Assembly: GCF_014076415.1 (NCBI RefSeq)
Contig: NZ_CP043568.1
Coordinates: 1,364,001 to 1,428,000, forward strand
Direction: 5' to 3'
Length of the DNA stretch: 64,000 bases
From: Comamonas testosteroni
Lineage (GTDB): Bacteria > Pseudomonadota > Gammaproteobacteria > Burkholderiales > Burkholderiaceae_C
Position 1 is the stretch's first letter. Each line of letters starts with the position of its first letter. Under the pieces are notes generated by a model. It saw nothing but the letters and a program-made list of their open reading frames with translations, was not told the origin of the DNA and searched no databases. The translations under genes were made by a program, and so were the position numbers. This document shows positions 1 to 12,418 of this stretch, piece after piece.

Positions 1-1088
1 GCAGCAGAGACCGATTCGGACACCGGTATCAGCGCCAGCGCGGCAGGCAAAGGCATGCCCAGCATGCGGTCCAGCATGGAGAACATGCCGCAGATAAAGG
101 CCAGATCGGCGTCGGTATCCGTCAGCGAGTGCTTGGCCAGCAGCTCCATCAGGCGACCGCGAATCACGGCGGTCTGGCCCACGGCAGGTGGCGGGCCGCC
201 TTCGCGGGCGGCCGTCAGCAGCATGGCAGCCCAGCGGAACAGCTTGTTCAGGCCGAGCAGCATCACGGCCTGTTTGAATGAGGTGATCTTGCGATGGGCG
301 CCAAAGCTGGCCGAGTTGATGAGGCGCAGCAGGTTGAAGGCCAGGGCGGCGTCCTTCTTGAGAACTTCTTCGATCGCATCGGTGCTGGCCTGCTCGCGTA
401 CCAGCGTCAGCAACTGGATGATGCTTTGCTGCGTCGGGGTCAGAAGGCGGGTCTGCATCACCGTGGGGCGGGCAAACCAGAAACCCTGGAAAAGCTCGAT
501 GCCCAGGCGCTGCCCCAGCTCATGCTGATGGGCGCTTTCGACTTTCTCGGCGATCAGCTCGGCGCGTGTGTGGCGGTTGGCGAACTTGACCAGCACCGTG
601 AGCTGGTCCGGTGCCAGCGTGGAGAGATCGAGCTTGATGTAGTCCGCCAGCGGCAGCCAGGCCGAATACACAGACTCCAGCACCGTGTGGTTGAAGGCCA
701 GATGAAAGCCCTGGTCCTTGAGTGCCAGCAACGTGGGCAGGCGGGCTGCCACCTCATGCACGGCGGCATGGCCCAGAGGGGGAATCTCCAGCACCACCTT
801 GTCGGCCGGCAGCAGCTCCAGGTGCTCGCCTGTCAGACCTTCGTGAGTGCAGTTCACGAACATGAGCTTGGTGCCGACCAGATCCTCCTCTCCTGCATGC
901 GTGAGGGCCGCGAAGATCAGCGTCGCGTCTGAGGCCATGGTGTGACCATAAGGCGAGCGCGAGCGGTTGAACAGCTCGTAACCAATGATTTGCTGCAGCC
1001 CGTTGACGATGGGCTGGCGTGCAATCATGCCTTTGGACAGGTTGCGCGGCGAGGCGAATGCCGTGTCCTCTATGGTTTGTTCACTCAT
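1..1088 (-). CDS. EAL/HDOD signalling protein (YuxH-like), C-terminus cut by window edge
   Basis: The frame is open from ATG at 1088 to the left edge, giving 362 codons. The N-terminal half reads like a YuxH-type EAL domain (ARQPIV near residue 23, then GYELFNRSR where an active phosphodiesterase has an E-x-L motif), so the EAL signature looks degenerate. The second half resembles an HDOD domain (AFNLLRLINSASFG, then ITSFKQAVMLLGL). The family is linked to cyclic-di-GMP or HD-type signalling in the cytoplasm. Loss of the canonical EAL residues suggests a binding or regulatory role rather than catalysis; this is inference. It is transcribed away from the DUF455 gene to its right, whose stop lies 162 bases upstream. 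Confidence 0.8.
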   Translation of the reverse strand, partial: MSEQTIEDTAFASPRNLSKGMIARQPIVNGLQQIIGYELFNRSRSPYGHTMASDATLIFAALTHAGEEDLVGTKLMFVNCTHEGLTGEHLELLPADKVVLEIPPLGHAAVHEVAARLPTLLALKDQGFHLAFNHTVLESVYSAWLPLADYIKLDLSTLAPDQLTVLVKFANRHTRAELIAEKVESAHQHELGQRLGIELFQGFWFARPTVMQTRLLTPTQQSIIQLLTLVREQASTDAIEEVLKKDAALAFNLLRLINSASFGAHRKITSFKQAVMLLGLNKLFRWAAMLLTAAREGGPPPAVGQTAVIRGRLMELLAKHSLTDTDADLAFICGMFSMLDRMLGMPLPAALALIPVSESVSA

Positions 1089-1250
1089 TGCTGCATGACG
1101 TCTGTGTGAGAGATGGTTGGCTGTGCCGGTTATTGTAAGAACGAGCCGATCATAGTGTCAGCTTCGTGCGTTCAGTCCGTTTGTGCCAACAACTTCGGCT
1201 CGCAGGCCTTACTTGCGGATGCTTCTTGATTCGAGTCAAGGGAAAAATAC

Positions 1251-2057
1251 CTAGATCTGTTGCAGCCAGGCGATCTCGGTCGCGGTGAAGCCTGCGGCTC
1301 GGCGAGCCTTCTCATTGAAGGGCGGGCGCAGGCGCGGCGCTTCATGGCGCTTTGTCAGCTCCAGGTACCAGGACTCGGGGTCCAGGCCGTTTTTCTCGCA
1401 CAGCCAGCGATACCAGTGATTGCCTATGGCCACATGGCCCACCTCCTCGCGCAGGATGATGTCCAGAATGTCGCAGGCTGCCAGCGCATCGGGTGCATGG
1501 GTGTTGCGCAGCTTGTTCTGGATTTGCGGCGTGGCGTCCAGGCCGCGCGCCTCCAGCGTTCTGGGAACCAGGGCCATGCGGGCCACGATGTCGCCTGCTG
1601 TTTTCTCGCACATGGTCCACAGGCCCTGGTGGGCCGGATGGTCGCCATAGTCCTGACCATGGTGCTGGCGCAGATGATCGCGCAGCAGGCGGAAATGCTT
1701 GGCTTCCTCGGCGGCCACCTGCAGCCAGTCGTGGTAGTACTGCCCGGGCATGTCGTCAAAGCGCCAGATGGCGTCCAGTGCGAGGTTGATGGCATTGAAC
1801 TCTATGTGCGCAATTGCATGGATGAGCACGGCCCGGCCTTCGAGGGTGGCAGGCGAGCGGCGCGCCACGGCTGTATGGTGCCTGAGCTCGGGCCGGGCCG
1901 GGCGGCCGGGAAGCTCGGATTCGGGGATGCGCAGTGTCGGTGCTGTTTCTGCTATCGAATAGAGAGCTTTTTGTGCATGCAGATCAATGGCTGCAGCAGC
2001 TTTTTTCTCAGGGTCTGCAAGACACAAGACCTCTAGCGCGCGATGACGTAACTCCAT
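1251..2057 (-). CDS. DUF455 family ferritin-like protein
   Basis: A protein of 268 residues starting MELRHRALEVLCLADP. The longer frame to 2114 would overlap the start of the divergent carbonic anhydrase gene, so ATG at 2057 is preferred. The central part carries helical motifs with acidic and His residues (HAIAHIEFNAINLALDA, then AAEEAKHFRLL, then EEVGHVAIGNHWY), typical of the DUF455 family, related to di-iron ferritin-like proteins such as MiaE. The biochemical role is not established. Between the conserved N-terminus and the helical core is a variable linker (about residues 20-55) whose DNA resembles the local AGCTAT-type intergenic repeat. Confidence 0.85.
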   Translation of the reverse strand: MELRHRALEVLCLADPEKKAAAAIDLHAQKALYSIAETAPTLRIPESELPGRPARPELRHHTAVARRSPATLEGRAVLIHAIAHIEFNAINLALDAIWRFDDMPGQYYHDWLQVAAEEAKHFRLLRDHLRQHHGQDYGDHPAHQGLWTMCEKTAGDIVARMALVPRTLEARGLDATPQIQNKLRNTHAPDALAACDILDIILREEVGHVAIGNHWYRWLCEKNGLDPESWYLELTKRHEAPRLRPPFNEKARRAAGFTATEIAWLQQI

Positions 2058-2107
2058 CCCTACAATTCTAGGTTCTATAAAGAAGCAACCCACAGGGAGA
2101 CAAGCAG

Positions 2108-2632
2108 ATGGCAAATTACGAACTCGACGGCGTTGCGCCGCAGATCGATGAAAGCGCCTGGGTGGCCGACAGCGCCGAGGTCATGGGCCGCGTCAAGCTG
2201 GAAAAGGACGCCAGCGTCTGGTTCGGAGTCGTCATCCGCGGGGATACCGAAAACATCAGCATCGGCGAGGGCTCCAACATCCAGGATGCCAGCGTGCTGC
2301 ATGCCGATTTCGGCAAGCCGCTGACGGTGGGTTGCAATGTGACGGTTGGCCACCAAGTAATGCTGCATGGCTGCTCGATTGGCGATGGCTCGCTCATCGG
2401 CATCGGTGCAGTGGTGCTCAACGGCGCCAGGATAGGCAGGAACTGCCTGGTGGGCGCAGGCTCGCTGGTGACCGAGGGCAAGGAATTCCCCGACGGCTCC
2501 ATGATCATCGGCAGCCCTGCCAAGGTCGTGCGCGAGCTATCGCCCGAGCAGATCGAAGGTCTGCGCCAGAGCGCCAGGAACTATGTTGAAAATGCTCGCC
2601 GCTTCAAGCGCGGCTTGCGCAAGCTGGGCTGA
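2108..2632 (+). CDS. Gamma-carbonic anhydrase family protein (YrdA-like)
   Basis: A protein of 174 residues with hexapeptide left-handed beta-helix repeats throughout. The three histidines expected to bind zinc are visible at about H65, H82 and H87 ([15 protein letters not shown]). Length and layout fit the YrdA/PaaY-type gamma-carbonic anhydrase-like family, a cytoplasmic trimer. Whether it hydrates CO2 or has another function is open in this family. A good ribosome binding site (GGGAG) lies 10 bases before ATG. It is divergent from DUF455 and 30 bases upstream of hslO, so the two may be cotranscribed. Confidence 0.88.
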   Translation: MANYELDGVAPQIDESAWVADSAEVMGRVKLEKDASVWFGVVIRGDTENISIGEGSNIQDASVLHADFGKPLTVGCNVTVGHQVMLHGCSIGDGSLIGIGAVVLNGARIGRNCLVGAGSLVTEGKEFPDGSMIIGSPAKVVRELSPEQIEGLRQSARNYVENARRFKRGLRKLG

Positions 2633-2662
2633 GGGCCCCGCTTTTTACCGGAATCGATTAGC

Positions 2663-3670
2663 GTGTCTGAACTGCATAAATTCATTTTTGACGGCCTGCC
2701 CGTGCGTGGCGCCATTGTTCGCCTGACTGACTCCTGGCAGGAAATCCTGCAGCGCCGTTCCGGCAACAAGGATACCGGCGCCTACCCCGAGGCCGTCAGT
2801 ACCTTGCTTGGCGAAATGACGGCGGCTGGTGTGCTCATGCAGTCCAACATCAAGTTCAATGGTGCGCTGGTATTCCAGGTCATGGGCGACGGCCCCGTCA
2901 AGCTGGCAGTGGCCGAAGTGCAGTCGGACCTGAGCCTGCGTGCCACGGCATCGCTGGTGGGTGAGGCCAATCTGCCCCTGCGCGGCCAGTTGGCTCCGCT
3001 GGCAGAGCTGGTCAATGCCCATGGCGCGGGCCGCTGCGCCGTCACGCTGGACCCCAAGGACCGTCAGCCCGGCCAGAACCCCTATCAGGGCGTGGTACCG
3101 CTCAACGATGGTGCTGGCGGTCGCTTCGAGCGCCTGTCGGATGCGCTGCAGTTCTACATGATGCAGTCCGAGCAGCTCGACACCGTGATGGTGCTTGCTG
3201 CCAATGACCAGATCGCTGCCGGTCTGATGCTGCAGCGCATGCCTGTGAAGGGCGAGGCGAATCTGGCCGCGGCCACCGAAAGCGGCGAGGCCGAGCATGA
3301 TGCCCAGGGCCTGAACGAGGAGTACAACCGTATTGCCACACTGGCCTCCAGCCTGACGCAGCAAGAGCTGTTGACGCTGGATGTGGAGACCATTTTGCGG
3401 CGCCTGTTCTGGGAGGAGAAGCTGCTGCGCTTCGCTCCACAGGCCGACGAGCAGGCCCCGCGTTTCGCCTGCACCTGCAGCCGTGACCGAGTGGCCGCCA
3501 TGCTGACGTCGCTGGGCGAGGAAGAGGTGGATTCCATCGTGGCCGAGCGTGGCAAGATCGAGGTGGGCTGCGACTTCTGCGGCCAGCAATACCAGTTCGA
3601 CGCCATCGATGCGGCGCGTCTGTTCACCGAAGTGCAAAAGCAGCCGCCCAGCTCCAGCTCGGTGCAGTAA
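2663..3670 (+). CDS. hslO: Hsp33 redox-regulated chaperone
   Basis: A protein of 335 residues beginning MSELHKFIFDGLPVRGAIVR, the usual Hsp33 N-terminus. The redox-switch zinc cysteines are all present near the C-terminus as CxC (C270, C272) and CxxC (C303, C306). In the family, oxidation of these cysteines by hypochlorite or peroxide with heat releases zinc and turns the protein into a holdase chaperone in the cytoplasm. Length is slightly above the usual 290 because of an insertion around residues 205-225 and a Ser-rich tail. It follows the gamma-carbonic anhydrase gene by 30 bases. Confidence 0.95.
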   Translation: MSELHKFIFDGLPVRGAIVRLTDSWQEILQRRSGNKDTGAYPEAVSTLLGEMTAAGVLMQSNIKFNGALVFQVMGDGPVKLAVAEVQSDLSLRATASLVGEANLPLRGQLAPLAELVNAHGAGRCAVTLDPKDRQPGQNPYQGVVPLNDGAGGRFERLSDALQFYMMQSEQLDTVMVLAANDQIAAGLMLQRMPVKGEANLAAATESGEAEHDAQGLNEEYNRIATLASSLTQQELLTLDVETILRRLFWEEKLLRFAPQADEQAPRFACTCSRDRVAAMLTSLGEEEVDSIVAERGKIEVGCDFCGQQYQFDAIDAARLFTEVQKQPPSSSSVQ

Positions 3671-3793
3671 CTGAACAGTCTGCTCTCGGCTATTGAGCTC
3701 CGAGGACGGTGGAGACACCCTGCAAGAGCCCAGGCGGGGGCTGCGCGGGTGTCTTCCAGCTCGGAAGAGATGGGAGAGAAGGCGCGAGCCACC

Positions 3794-4336
3794 TCAAGGG
3801 GCGCTTTTCAAGGCCTCGAACAGCGCCAGTTCACACTCGGGATCGCCGCATTGCTCGCAGGCTTTGCGGCGTATTTTCTGGCTGGAATTCCATGGATTCA
3901 TGCTTGAAATCCAATTCCAGTCTGCGGCCGGTTCTATGAATTTCAGAGAGGCAGCGAGTTGCTGCCATTGGGCAGACGGTCTGCCGTACAGCATCACATA
4001 GTTCTGCGAGCGTTCTTCCAGCAGTGCGCGCCATCGGCTGATCTGCTCGGCGATGGCGGGGTCCGGGTCGGCATCGCGCCAGTCCTGGCCCAGCACATAG
4101 ACCAGGGCGTCGGCCGGCCATTGCTCGCCGCTCGTGGGGGCCAGGCATTGCCAGGGCGTGGCATGGCCCGCATCCAGGCGGGCCTGCAGCAGGCCATGTG
4201 CCATGCCGCGCGCCAGGGCATGGGGTGCACCCAGCAGCACCACCGAGGGCGCAGGAACAGCAAAGCCAGCGCGGGGCTGGCTTTGATGCAGAGCGGGCGC
4301 CGGGTCAGCGCCTGGAAACCTGAATATAGATTTCAT
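3794..4336 (-). CDS. Hypothetical protein overlapping the 3' end of ftsB
   Basis: Open frame of 180 residues starting MKSIFRFPGADPAPALHQ. The ATG at 4336 lies inside the last 32 bases of ftsB in another frame, so translation may be coupled to ftsB. The body contains VVLLGAPHALARGM and a Trp-rich stretch (WQQLAASLKF, then ADWNWISSM). The C-terminus contains a paired-Cys motif (CEQCGDPEC) that could bind metal. No signal peptide or membrane segment is seen. I do not recognise the family. Position directly after eno-ftsB on the same strand argues that it is a real gene of that operon. Confidence 0.65.
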   Translation of the reverse strand: MKSIFRFPGADPAPALHQSQPRAGFAVPAPSVVLLGAPHALARGMAHGLLQARLDAGHATPWQCLAPTSGEQWPADALVYVLGQDWRDADPDPAIAEQISRWRALLEERSQNYVMLYGRPSAQWQQLAASLKFIEPAADWNWISSMNPWNSSQKIRRKACEQCGDPECELALFEALKSAP

Positions 4337-4583
4337 TGGGTTTGACCATGCCCAGCTCGTAGCGGGCCTTTTCTTCCACGGTGGACAGGCCGTCCTTGAG
4401 GTCGTTGACCTCGGACTGCAATCTGTCGTTTTCCGATTTTTCGAGGGCGTTGGCCGCGTACTGATCCTTGATCTGCTGCTGCAGCTCGTGCACATAGGCC
4501 ATGCTGCCATTGCCCAGCCAGAGCTGGGCATGAATGGCGGTCAGCAAGACCAGCAAAGTGACGCAGACGACACGGTTGACCAT
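4305..4583 (-). CDS. ftsB: Cell division protein FtsB
   Basis: A protein of 92 residues with one N-terminal membrane segment (about residues 4-22) followed by a periplasmic coiled coil (VHELQQQIKDQYAANALEKS, then a ...LQSEVNDLKDG region) and a conserved tail ARYELGMVKPNEIYIQV. These are the hallmarks of FtsB, which links FtsL and FtsQ in the divisome. Position immediately downstream of enolase on the same strand is the usual arrangement in beta- and gammaproteobacteria and supports the call. Confidence 0.93.
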   Translation of the reverse strand: MVNRVVCVTLLVLLTAIHAQLWLGNGSMAYVHELQQQIKDQYAANALEKSENDRLQSEVNDLKDGLSTVEEKARYELGMVKPNEIYIQVSRR

Positions 4584-4620
4584 AGAAAAGGTGGCTTAAA
4601 AGTAGCTTGTTAGCAAGAGA

Positions 4621-4697
4621 CACCGGGCAAGGGCCGCCCCGCAGCAAGGGTGTCGTCCCCCTAAAGGGGGAAGGCGCGAAGCGGCTCAGGGGGCTCT
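4621..4697 (-). repeat. GC-rich double-hairpin intergenic repeat, copy 1
   Basis: Lies between ftsB and eno, ending 4 bases from the eno stop codon. On the minus strand it reads CCCCCTGAGC, then a GCCGCTTCGCGCC-like hairpin, then CCCCC and GGGGG blocks, then GACGACACCC. Five more copies sit in this window in the same orientation, each against a minus-strand stop codon. There is no U-tract, so it is not a classical terminator, but it could act as an RNA-end stabiliser or REP-like element. Confidence 0.75.
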
Positions 4698-4700
4698 TGT

Positions 4701-6422
<1,722 letters not shown>

Positions 6423-7280
6423 TCAGGCCTGGAAGTGGTCTTCCAGGAAGCCGTTGCGCTTGGTCACATCGTCCAGCGCCACCAGGGTTTCGAGCAGTGC
6501 CTTCATGTGCTTGAGCGGCACGGCATTGGGGCCGTCGGACAGGGCGTTGCAGGGATCGGGATGGGTTTCCATGAACAGGCCTGCCACACCCACGGCCACG
6601 GCCGCACGCGAGAGCACGGGCACCATTTCGCGCATGCCGCCGCTGGATGTGCCGTTGCCGCCGGGCAGCTGCACGCTGTGGGTGGCGTCGAACACGACAG
6701 GAGCGCCGGTCTCGCGCATGATGGCCAGCGAGCGCATGTCGCTGACCAGATTGTTGTAGCCAAAGCTGGCGCCGCGCTCGCAGGCCGTGAAGCTGTCCGC
6801 GGGCAGGCCCGCTTCCACAGCCGCAGCACGGGCCTTGTCGATGACATTCTTCATGTCATGCGGGGCCAGGAACTGGCCCTTCTTGATGTTCACGGGCTTG
6901 CCCGACTGGGCCACGGCGCGGATGAAGTCCGTCTGGCGGCACAGGAAGGCGGGGGTCTGCAGCATGTCGACGACAGACGCCACGTAAGGCACTTCGGCTT
7001 CGGTGTGCACATCGGTGAGGATGGGCACGTTCAATTCCTTTTTGACCTTGGCAAGGATCTCCAGACCTTTTTCCATGCCGGGGCCGCGAAAGCTGGTGCC
7101 CGAGGAGCGGTTGGCCTTGTCGAAGCTGCTCTTGAAGATGAAATGGATGCCCAGCGAGGAGGTGATTTCCTTGAGTTGCCCGGCCACATCCATCTGCAGC
7201 TGTTCGGATTCGACCACGCAAGGGCCGGCAATCAGAAAGAAGCGCTTGTCCAGACCAATATCAAAGCCGCAGAGTTTCAT
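6423..7280 (-). CDS. kdsA: 3-deoxy-8-phosphooctulonate (KDO-8-P) synthase
   Basis: A protein of 285 residues from ATG at 7280, with ribosome binding site AAGGAAC 5 bases upstream. The longer frame upstream is not conserved-looking. The enzyme condenses phosphoenolpyruvate and arabinose-5-phosphate in the lipopolysaccharide core pathway. Conserved segments include [45 protein letters not shown] and the [12 protein letters not shown] region. An Asn is visible in the [14 protein letters not shown] region. It stands between pyrG and eno on the same strand, the usual order in this group of bacteria. Confidence 0.96.
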   Translation of the reverse strand: MKLCGFDIGLDKRFFLIAGPCVVESEQLQMDVAGQLKEITSSLGIHFIFKSSFDKANRSSGTSFRGPGMEKGLEILAKVKKELNVPILTDVHTEAEVPYVASVVDMLQTPAFLCRQTDFIRAVAQSGKPVNIKKGQFLAPHDMKNVIDKARAAAVEAGLPADSFTACERGASFGYNNLVSDMRSLAIMRETGAPVVFDATHSVQLPGGNGTSSGGMREMVPVLSRAAVAVGVAGLFMETHPDPCNALSDGPNAVPLKHMKALLETLVALDDVTKRNGFLEDHFQA

Positions 7281-7430
7281 GGTGGGTTCCTTTTTGCACG
7301 CCGCGCATGCTTCAAAAACTGAAGCTGCCAGCGCTCTATATTGAATGAACTCAACATCATTTGATGCTGAAGTCATTGATTTTCAAGCGCTGGCAGCTCC
7401 TATTTAAGGATTGATTCCGGAGGAAGGGAA

Positions 7431-9182
<1,752 letters not shown>

Positions 9183-9205
9183 TCAGGTCTGATAAATTGC
9201 GCAGC

Positions 9206-10432
9206 ATGAATGACGTGTTCGCAGGCAAACATCTGGTGCTGGGTCTCTCCGGAGGCGTGGCTTGTTACAAATCGGCCATGCTGTGCCGCTTGCTGGTCCA
9301 GGCCGGTGCCACGGTACAAGTGGTCATGACGGAGGCGGCCGAGCAGTTCATGACGGCCGTCACCATGCAGGCGCTTTCTGGGCGCGCAGTCTACACCTCC
9401 CAGTGGGATGTGCGCGAGCCCAACAACATGCCCCACATCAATCTGAGCCGGGAAGCCGATGCCATTCTCATCGCGCCCTGCAGCGCGGACTTCATCGCGC
9501 GCCTGGTGCAGGGCCGCTCGGACGAGCTGCTCAGCCTGATGTGCCTGGCCCGCCCCATGGAGAGCGTGCCCCTGTTGCTGGCCCCGGCCATGAACCGCGA
9601 GATGTGGGCCCACCCCGCGACCCAGCGCAATCTGGCTCAGGTGCAAGCCGACGGTGCCCAGGTGCTGGGCGTGGGCAACGGCAGCCAGGCCTGCGGCGAG
9701 ACCGGCGACGGCCGCATGCTGGAGCCCGAGGAAATCATGGAGGAGCTGGCGGCGCACTTCACGGCCAAGAGCCTGCAGGGCCAGCATCTGCTGGTGACGG
9801 CAGGCCCGACCTTCGAGGCGATCGATCCGGTGCGCGGCATCACCAATCTTTCGAGCGGCAAGATGGGCTTCGCGATTGCCCGTGCAGCGCGCGAGGCCGG
9901 TGCCCAGGTCACGCTGGTGGCCGGCCCGGTGCATCTGCCCACGCCGCGCGGAGTGACCCGTGTCGACGTGCAGTCGGCACGCCAGATGCAGACTGCCGTG
10001 CAGTCCCTGGTGGCGGGGGCCTCGATCTTCATTGCCACGGCCGCTGTTGCCGACTGGCGTCCGGCCGAGTTTTCCGATCAGAAGATCAAGAAGGATGGCT
10101 CGGGCGATGTACCGGCCATGGACTTTGTCGAGAACCCCGACATTCTTGCCGGCGTGGCCCAGTCCGACCAGGCCCGGTCCGGCAAGCTGTATTGCGTGGG
10201 CTTTGCGGCCGAAAGTCATGATCTGCTCAAGCACGCCAGCGCCAAGCGCCTGCGCAAGAGTGTGCCGCTGCTGGTGGGCAATATCGGCCCCGCCACCTTT
10301 GGCAAGGACGACAATGCCCTGCTGCTGATCGACGATCAGGGCTCCAAGGAGCTGCCCCATGCCAGCAAGGATGTGCTTGCGCGGCAGCTGGTCGATGAAA
10401 TTGCGCAGCGCCTGAGCGCCAAGCGTCCCTGA
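9206..10432 (+). CDS. coaBC: Bifunctional phosphopantothenoylcysteine decarboxylase / synthetase
   Basis: A protein of 408 residues from ATG 9206; the longer upstream frame is rejected because family proteins start near [15 protein letters not shown]. The N-terminal CoaC flavoprotein half shows the family motif PAMNREMW and the active-site Cys in [13 protein letters not shown]. The C-terminal CoaB half shows [24 protein letters not shown] and the [14 protein letters not shown] region. The two activities are consecutive steps of coenzyme A synthesis. It is followed after 23 bases by a small membrane-protein gene and then dut, a common neighbour of coaBC. Confidence 0.97.
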   Translation: MNDVFAGKHLVLGLSGGVACYKSAMLCRLLVQAGATVQVVMTEAAEQFMTAVTMQALSGRAVYTSQWDVREPNNMPHINLSREADAILIAPCSADFIARLVQGRSDELLSLMCLARPMESVPLLLAPAMNREMWAHPATQRNLAQVQADGAQVLGVGNGSQACGETGDGRMLEPEEIMEELAAHFTAKSLQGQHLLVTAGPTFEAIDPVRGITNLSSGKMGFAIARAAREAGAQVTLVAGPVHLPTPRGVTRVDVQSARQMQTAVQSLVAGASIFIATAAVADWRPAEFSDQKIKKDGSGDVPAMDFVENPDILAGVAQSDQARSGKLYCVGFAAESHDLLKHASAKRLRKSVPLLVGNIGPATFGKDDNALLLIDDQGSKELPHASKDVLARQLVDEIAQRLSAKRP

Positions 10433-10455
10433 CCCGTGATCCCAGGAGTCCGAAC

Positions 10456-10974
10456 ATGAATCTCTCCAGCTATGAAGGCCCGCGCAATGGCGACTATGTG
10501 GCTTATGTGGATCAGCTGATGCGAGCCAGTCCCGAGTATCGCCGCACGCTGCGCAGCATCGACGGAGCGATTCAGACCGCGGTCGTCACGCCCGGCTCCC
10601 AGGCCGCCTCGCCCATGTCCCAGCTGCGCAACACCTTGCAGAAGGCGCGCGACATGGCCGAGCAGGCGCAGCAGGTGCCGGGAGCGCGAACCACGGCGGC
10701 CGGTCAACCGGCCCAGCGCACGGCTGCTGCGCGGCGCCCCAATACGGCCGTGACCAAGCAGGAGGCGCAGCAGCGCTTCAAGGCCATGGAGCGCGAGATC
10801 GAGGGACAGAAGGCCCAGAACGGTCGCAAGCCCTGGGTGTCTCCGGGCTCGCTGGCGCTGATCGTGGGCGGGGTGATTCTCTCCCAGTTCATCCAGGGCT
10901 TTGGCGTGCTGCTCGCACTCATGGGCCTGATGTCGCTGGTGGGCGGCGTGCTCAAGCGCCTGCAAGGCCGCTGA
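10456..10974 (+). CDS. Hypothetical protein with C-terminal membrane segments
   Basis: A protein of 172 residues with ribosome binding site AGGAG 8 bases before ATG. The first 125 residues are hydrophilic, Ala/Gln-rich and partly helical (residues 50-75 and 95-120 look coiled-coil-like). Residues about 133-165 form one long or two short hydrophobic segments ending in the basic tail KRLQGR. I do not recognise the family. It sits between coaBC and dut on the same strand and may be cotranscribed with them. Confidence 0.75.
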   Translation: MNLSSYEGPRNGDYVAYVDQLMRASPEYRRTLRSIDGAIQTAVVTPGSQAASPMSQLRNTLQKARDMAEQAQQVPGARTTAAGQPAQRTAAARRPNTAVTKQEAQQRFKAMEREIEGQKAQNGRKPWVSPGSLALIVGGVILSQFIQGFGVLLALMGLMSLVGGVLKRLQGR

Positions 10975-11122
10975 CAGGCGCCAGGCGCCGACGTCTGCCC
11001 GGCACAGGGCACAATGGCGCCCTTCAGGAAAACCGCTGGCGGCTGCATGGCAGCTGCCGCAATGAATGCAAGGCCCGGCTCACGGGCCTTGTTTCAAGAC
11101 AGACAAGACTAGCCAGATCCTT

Positions 11123-11572
11123 ATGAATGTTGATGTAAAGATTCTCGATGCGCGCCTGCGCGACAACCTGCCCGCCTACGCCACGCCCGGCAGCGCCGGC
11201 CTGGACCTGCGCGCCTGCATCGATGCGCCCCTGACCCTGGAGCCCGGCCAGTGGCAGCTGATCCCCACCGGCATGGCCATGCACCTCAAGGACCCCCATT
11301 ACGCGGCGCTCATCCTGCCGCGCTCGGGCATGGGCCACAAGCACGGCATCGTGCTGGGCAACCTGGTCGGCCTGATCGACTCCGATTACCAGGGCCAGCT
11401 CATGGTCAGCGCCTGGAACCGTTCGCAGACCGCCTTCACGCTGCAGCCCATGGACCGTCTGGCCCAGCTGGTCATCGTGCCCGTGGTGCAGGCACAGTTC
11501 AATCTGGTGGATGACTTTGCCGATGCCAGCGAGCGCGGCGAAGGCGGCTACGGCTCCACCGGCAAGCAGTAA
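11123..11572 (+). CDS. dut: dUTP diphosphatase
   Basis: A protein of 149 residues from ATG 11123. All dUTPase motifs are visible in order: [40 protein letters not shown] and the C-terminal [10 protein letters not shown] arm. It hydrolyses dUTP to dUMP and pyrophosphate as a trimer in the cytoplasm. The longer frame starting at 11066 adds an unconserved leader and is rejected. Its position downstream of coaBC is typical. Confidence 0.97.
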   Translation: MNVDVKILDARLRDNLPAYATPGSAGLDLRACIDAPLTLEPGQWQLIPTGMAMHLKDPHYAALILPRSGMGHKHGIVLGNLVGLIDSDYQGQLMVSAWNRSQTAFTLQPMDRLAQLVIVPVVQAQFNLVDDFADASERGEGGYGSTGKQ

Positions 11573-11602
11573 GCCTGCCAAAAGGCCCGCACCTCGCGCC
11601 AC

Positions 11603-12412
11603 ATGAGCCGCCAGACCCGCCGCCGCTCTGCCTCCTGGACCAAGGTGCAGCTGGGCCGCGACCAGCACATGCGGCGACGCCTGCAAAAACGCCACTGGCT
11701 GCGTCTGCATGCCGCTCTTACCGGCGGGCTGAGTCTGGCTGCCATGTCCCTGATCAGTCTGTGCCTGCTGCATGCCGGTGTGCACAGCATGGGGTTGCGC
11801 TATGGACTGGCGCTGGCCTGCGGCTATCTGCTTTATCTGTTGCTGGTGCGCCTGTGGGCGGGCTGCATGCTGCGCCGAGACTGGGATACGGGCGATATAG
11901 GGGCCGATGTTCCCGGCTCCAGCGGCAAATCAGGCAGTGCCGACGCTGCGGGCTTTGAAAGCGGGCAGGGAGGCTCCTACGGCGGCGGCGGTGCCGGCGG
12001 CCACTGGGACGATGGAGCAGCCATGCCTGATATCGAGCCTGCGTCATCGGGCCTGGAGCTGCCGGATGTCGATGTGTCGGGGCTGGACGGACTCGATGAA
12101 GGCGCCGTGGTGCTCGTGCCGGTACTGCTGATTTTTTCCGTCCTGCTGGTGGCGGTCACGGGCATGGGCTCGCTGGTGTGGCTGGTGTTCGGTGCCGATC
12201 TGTTTCTGACCGTGGCGGTAGAGGTTGCGTTTGCGCTGCTGATGACCCGAACCCTGTATGTGGTGGAGCGCGAAGGCTGGCTGCTGGCAGCCTTGCGCAT
12301 CAGCTGGAAGCCCGTGCTGGGCGCTCTGGTCGCGGCCGTGGCGCTGGGGCTGCTCGCCGACTGGCTGTTTCCCCAGGCCGATACCCTGGCGCAGGTGCTG
12401 CGCAGTCTTTGA
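11603..12412 (+). CDS. Hypothetical multi-pass membrane protein
   Basis: A protein of 269 residues. It has a very basic start (MSRQTRRRSASW), two hydrophobic segments at about residues 38-60 and 64-86, then a Gly/Ser/Asp-rich hydrophilic loop (about 95-165) with GGSYGGGGAGG. Three further hydrophobic segments follow at about 172-192, 195-216 and 236-253. The Gly-rich acidic loop between two membrane blocks is its most distinctive feature. I do not recognise the family. It lies 30 bases after dut and converges on the histidine kinase gene. Confidence 0.7.
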   Translation: MSRQTRRRSASWTKVQLGRDQHMRRRLQKRHWLRLHAALTGGLSLAAMSLISLCLLHAGVHSMGLRYGLALACGYLLYLLLVRLWAGCMLRRDWDTGDIGADVPGSSGKSGSADAAGFESGQGGSYGGGGAGGHWDDGAAMPDIEPASSGLELPDVDVSGLDGLDEGAVVLVPVLLIFSVLLVAVTGMGSLVWLVFGADLFLTVAVEVAFALLMTRTLYVVEREGWLLAALRISWKPVLGALVAAVALGLLADWLFPQADTLAQVLRSL

Positions 12413-12418
12413 TCGACT

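Noticed and set aside
2645..3718. 357-codon minus-strand frame opposite hslO
   Set aside because: Antisense shadow of a clear Hsp33 gene.
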